NCBI GenBank assembly: GCA_036003885.1
Contig: DASYSA010000553.1
Coordinates: 1 to 16,151, forward strand
Direction of reading: 5' to 3'
DNA from: DASYSA01 sp036003885
Lineage (GTDB): Bacteria; Acidobacteriota; Blastocatellia; UBA7656
DNA length: 16,151 bases
How positions within the stretch are numbered: the first letter of the stretch is position 1; each line of letters opens with the position of its first letter. This document shows positions 14,570 through 16,151 of the stretch, one piece after another. The notes below the pieces were generated by a model. The model was not told the origin of the DNA, searched no databases, and was given only the letters and a program-made list of their open reading frames with translations. A program made the position numbers and the translations under genes.

Positions 14570-16151
14570 CTATTCAAGGTTCATGCCTTTGAGAATTCTC
14601 ACGAAGCGAGGGCTTGTCCGCATCCGATCCCAGTTTGGATCAACTGTGATGAAAGCTGATAAGAGCACATCTCGCTCCTCGAGAGCCCGCTCGAGCCAAG
14701 TAAGGGTCTCCTCATCTTCGCCCAACCCGTTATGGACCACCGCAATGTTGTATGGTGGAACGTAACCTTGCGTGGACAAGGCCTTCAGTTCGTCTAGTAC
14801 CGCCCGCGCTTTTCCGTGGTCGCCCAATAGCCCATACGCATATCCGATCAAGGAGATCGTTTGCGTGTTGCCGCCCGAAGAGCTCCTGGCCTTGGTCAAT
14901 TCCGTGATTGCCTCGGCGTACTGTCCCTGGCGGATGTAAATCTTCGCCAGCGTCAGCAGGGCGATCCAGAAGTTCGGGTCTATCTCAAGCGTCTTGACCA
15001 ACTTTTCTCGCGCCTCCTCGTTACGGCCATCGTAATAGAGGAAGAGTGACTCATGGGTGCGCGTGAGTAACGCCAGCGGATCAAGCTCTCTGGCCCGCGC
15101 CGCCGCCGCGATAGCCTCTTTTTGGCGTCCCAGGGTCGATAGCAGCAAAGCGTTAGCGCGGTGCGCCTCCGACGAGTTCGGATTGAGCGTGACGGCGCGC
15201 TTAGCTTCACGTTCGGCGCCGTCCCAGTCCCAGTCGTACCAGCTATTCAGGGTGCATAACGTAGCGTGGACGTCGGCGAGGGTCTCATCAATTTCCAGCG
15301 CCTTCGCTGCCGCAGCATGAGCAAGTGGAAAGGCGTCATCAGGCGGCACATCACTACTCATGGGCAGTGACCGGTAAGCTTCCGCTATTCCCGCATAAGC
15401 CAGCGTGTAAGTCGGTTCGAGGTCAATCGCGTGTTGGAAAAACTGAATGCTCCTCCTGACCTCGCGCGGGATCAATTTATTCCAATAGTAGCGCCCTTTC
15501 AGATAAAGATCATATGCTTCAAGATTTTCCGTGGACCGTTTGGTCAGCAGGCGCCTCTCCTCAATGCTGAGGGGAATAGCAAGCGCGCCCGCCACTCGCT
15601 GAGAGATGGCGTCTTGCACAGCGAACACGTCGGTAGTCTTCTCGTCGAACGTGCCGACCCAAAGCGAAGCACCGTCCTCGACGTTGATGAGCCGGGCCGT
15701 TAAGCGGATGCGGTCGGCTGAACGTTGAAGGCTTCCGTCAAGCACCGACTCAACGCCCAGCTCGCGCCCAGCGGCCTGCGGGTCTTGCTCCAATCCGCCG
15801 TACCTGCGCACCGAACTCAGGGGGCGCACGATTAGCTTCCGACTGCTGCTCAAGCGCGCGATCAATGTGTCGGCCATGCCCAGTTCCAGCGCCTCATCCC
15901 GGCTCAGCTCCACAATAGGCTTGAATGGCAGCACCGCGATCGTCGTAGCGGGTATGCCGTCGGCGGAGACCGGCTTTGCAGGGCCGCTTATGATCTTGAC
16001 TTCGGTGGCGAAACGGTAGCCGCTCCCGGGGACCGTCACAATGTAGCGGCGCTTTCCCAACACCCGTCGCAATGTCGAGACATTCTGGCTTAGGTTGTTC
16101 TCTTCGACGAATGAGTCAGCCCAGATCGCCCGCATCAATTCATCTTTCAAA
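14570..16151 (-). CDS. Winged-helix / TolB-like / TPR regulator, 5' end cut by window edge
   Basis: The visible 526 codons start inside the winged helix: KDELMRAIWADSFVEENNLS, then SQNVSTLRRVLGKRRYIVTV and PGSGYRFATEV. The frame is still open at the edge, so the true start lies beyond 16151. Unlike the paralogue at 8340-10307, no membrane helix separates the winged helix from the TolB-like domain (TTIAVLPFKPIVELSRDEAL, GMADTLIARL, VESVLDGSLQRSADRIRLTA, DVFAVQDAISQRVAGAL), so this one is probably cytoplasmic. TPR repeats follow (SIQFFQHAIDLEPTYTLAYA, EAKRAVTLNPNSSEAHRANA, AITELTKARSSSGGNTQTIS). It likely acts as a DNA-binding regulator with a TPR sensing or partner-binding part. Its stop lies about 200 bp before the kinase start. 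Confidence 0.88.
   Translation of the reverse strand, partial: LKDELMRAIWADSFVEENNLSQNVSTLRRVLGKRRYIVTVPGSGYRFATEVKIISGPAKPVSADGIPATTIAVLPFKPIVELSRDEALELGMADTLIARLSSSRKLIVRPLSSVRRYGGLEQDPQAAGRELGVESVLDGSLQRSADRIRLTARLINVEDGASLWVGTFDEKTTDVFAVQDAISQRVAGALAIPLSIEERRLLTKRSTENLEAYDLYLKGRYYWNKLIPREVRRSIQFFQHAIDLEPTYTLAYAGIAEAYRSLPMSSDVPPDDAFPLAHAAAAKALEIDETLADVHATLCTLNSWYDWDWDGAEREAKRAVTLNPNSSEAHRANALLLSTLGRQKEAIAAAARARELDPLALLTRTHESLFLYYDGRNEEAREKLVKTLEIDPNFWIALLTLAKIYIRQGQYAEAITELTKARSSSGGNTQTISLIGYAYGLLGDHGKARAVLDELKALSTQGYVPPYNIAVVHNGLGEDEETLTWLERALEERDVLLSAFITVDPNWDRMRTSPRFVRILKGMNLE

Noticed and set aside
1..16151. Transposase, integrase, tRNA, rRNA or phage genes
   Set aside because: None was recognised. 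The tail-fibre-like phrases in P1-P5 come with signal peptides and no phage structural or lysis genes, so a prophage is not supported.

Overview
The window looks like part of a chromosome from an Acidobacteriota-type bacterium, probably near Blastocatellia. This is inferred from gene style, not from a marker gene: large beta-propeller/Y_Y_Y histidine kinases, winged-helix/TolB-like/TPR regulators, families of secreted glycine-rich fibre-like proteins, and moderately GC-rich DNA. Every supportable gene lies on the minus strand, so transcription runs from high to low coordinates. Both window edges cut a gene.

Right part (about 16151 to 7625, in transcription order). First is a 5'-truncated winged-helix/TolB-like/TPR regulator. 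A 200-bp spacer with a palindrome and direct repeats follows. Then come a sensor histidine kinase with a periplasmic propeller, its NarL/LuxR-type response regulator, and a second, membrane-anchored winged-helix/TolB-like/TPR regulator. Two small unknown genes end this part; the second has a strong ribosome site overlapping the stop of the first. The kinase and response regulator are adjacent and of the right classes to be cognate. The flanking wHTH-TPR proteins are paralogues of each other.

Middle (7624 to 6998): about 370 bp without a convincing gene but with two clear hairpins, then a small CxxC plus helix-turn-helix protein.

Left part (6955 to 1): five tandem paralogues (P5 to P1 in transcription order) encoding secreted proteins. 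Each is built from a signal peptide, a conserved TLGRLTKW...GNVGIGT module like that of tail-fibre and adhesin proteins, a variable (often glycine-rich) middle, and, where the 3' end is visible, a conserved C-terminal domain beginning IDHPLDPENKYL. P4 and P5 share almost identical leaders and 5' halves but have divergent 3' halves. P3 carries an exact 40-nt internal repeat. P2 is broken by two single-base frameshifts, one at a short A tract. All five leaders carry a hairpin just upstream of the ribosome site. The leaders of P1 and P4 also keep a short copy of the 3' end of the helix-turn-helix gene that precedes P5, which suggests how the array was duplicated.

The most interesting system is this recombining array of secreted fibre-like proteins, headed by a small DNA-binding gene and lying downstream of a two-component/wHTH sensory cluster. 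Any regulatory link between the two parts is inference from proximity only.
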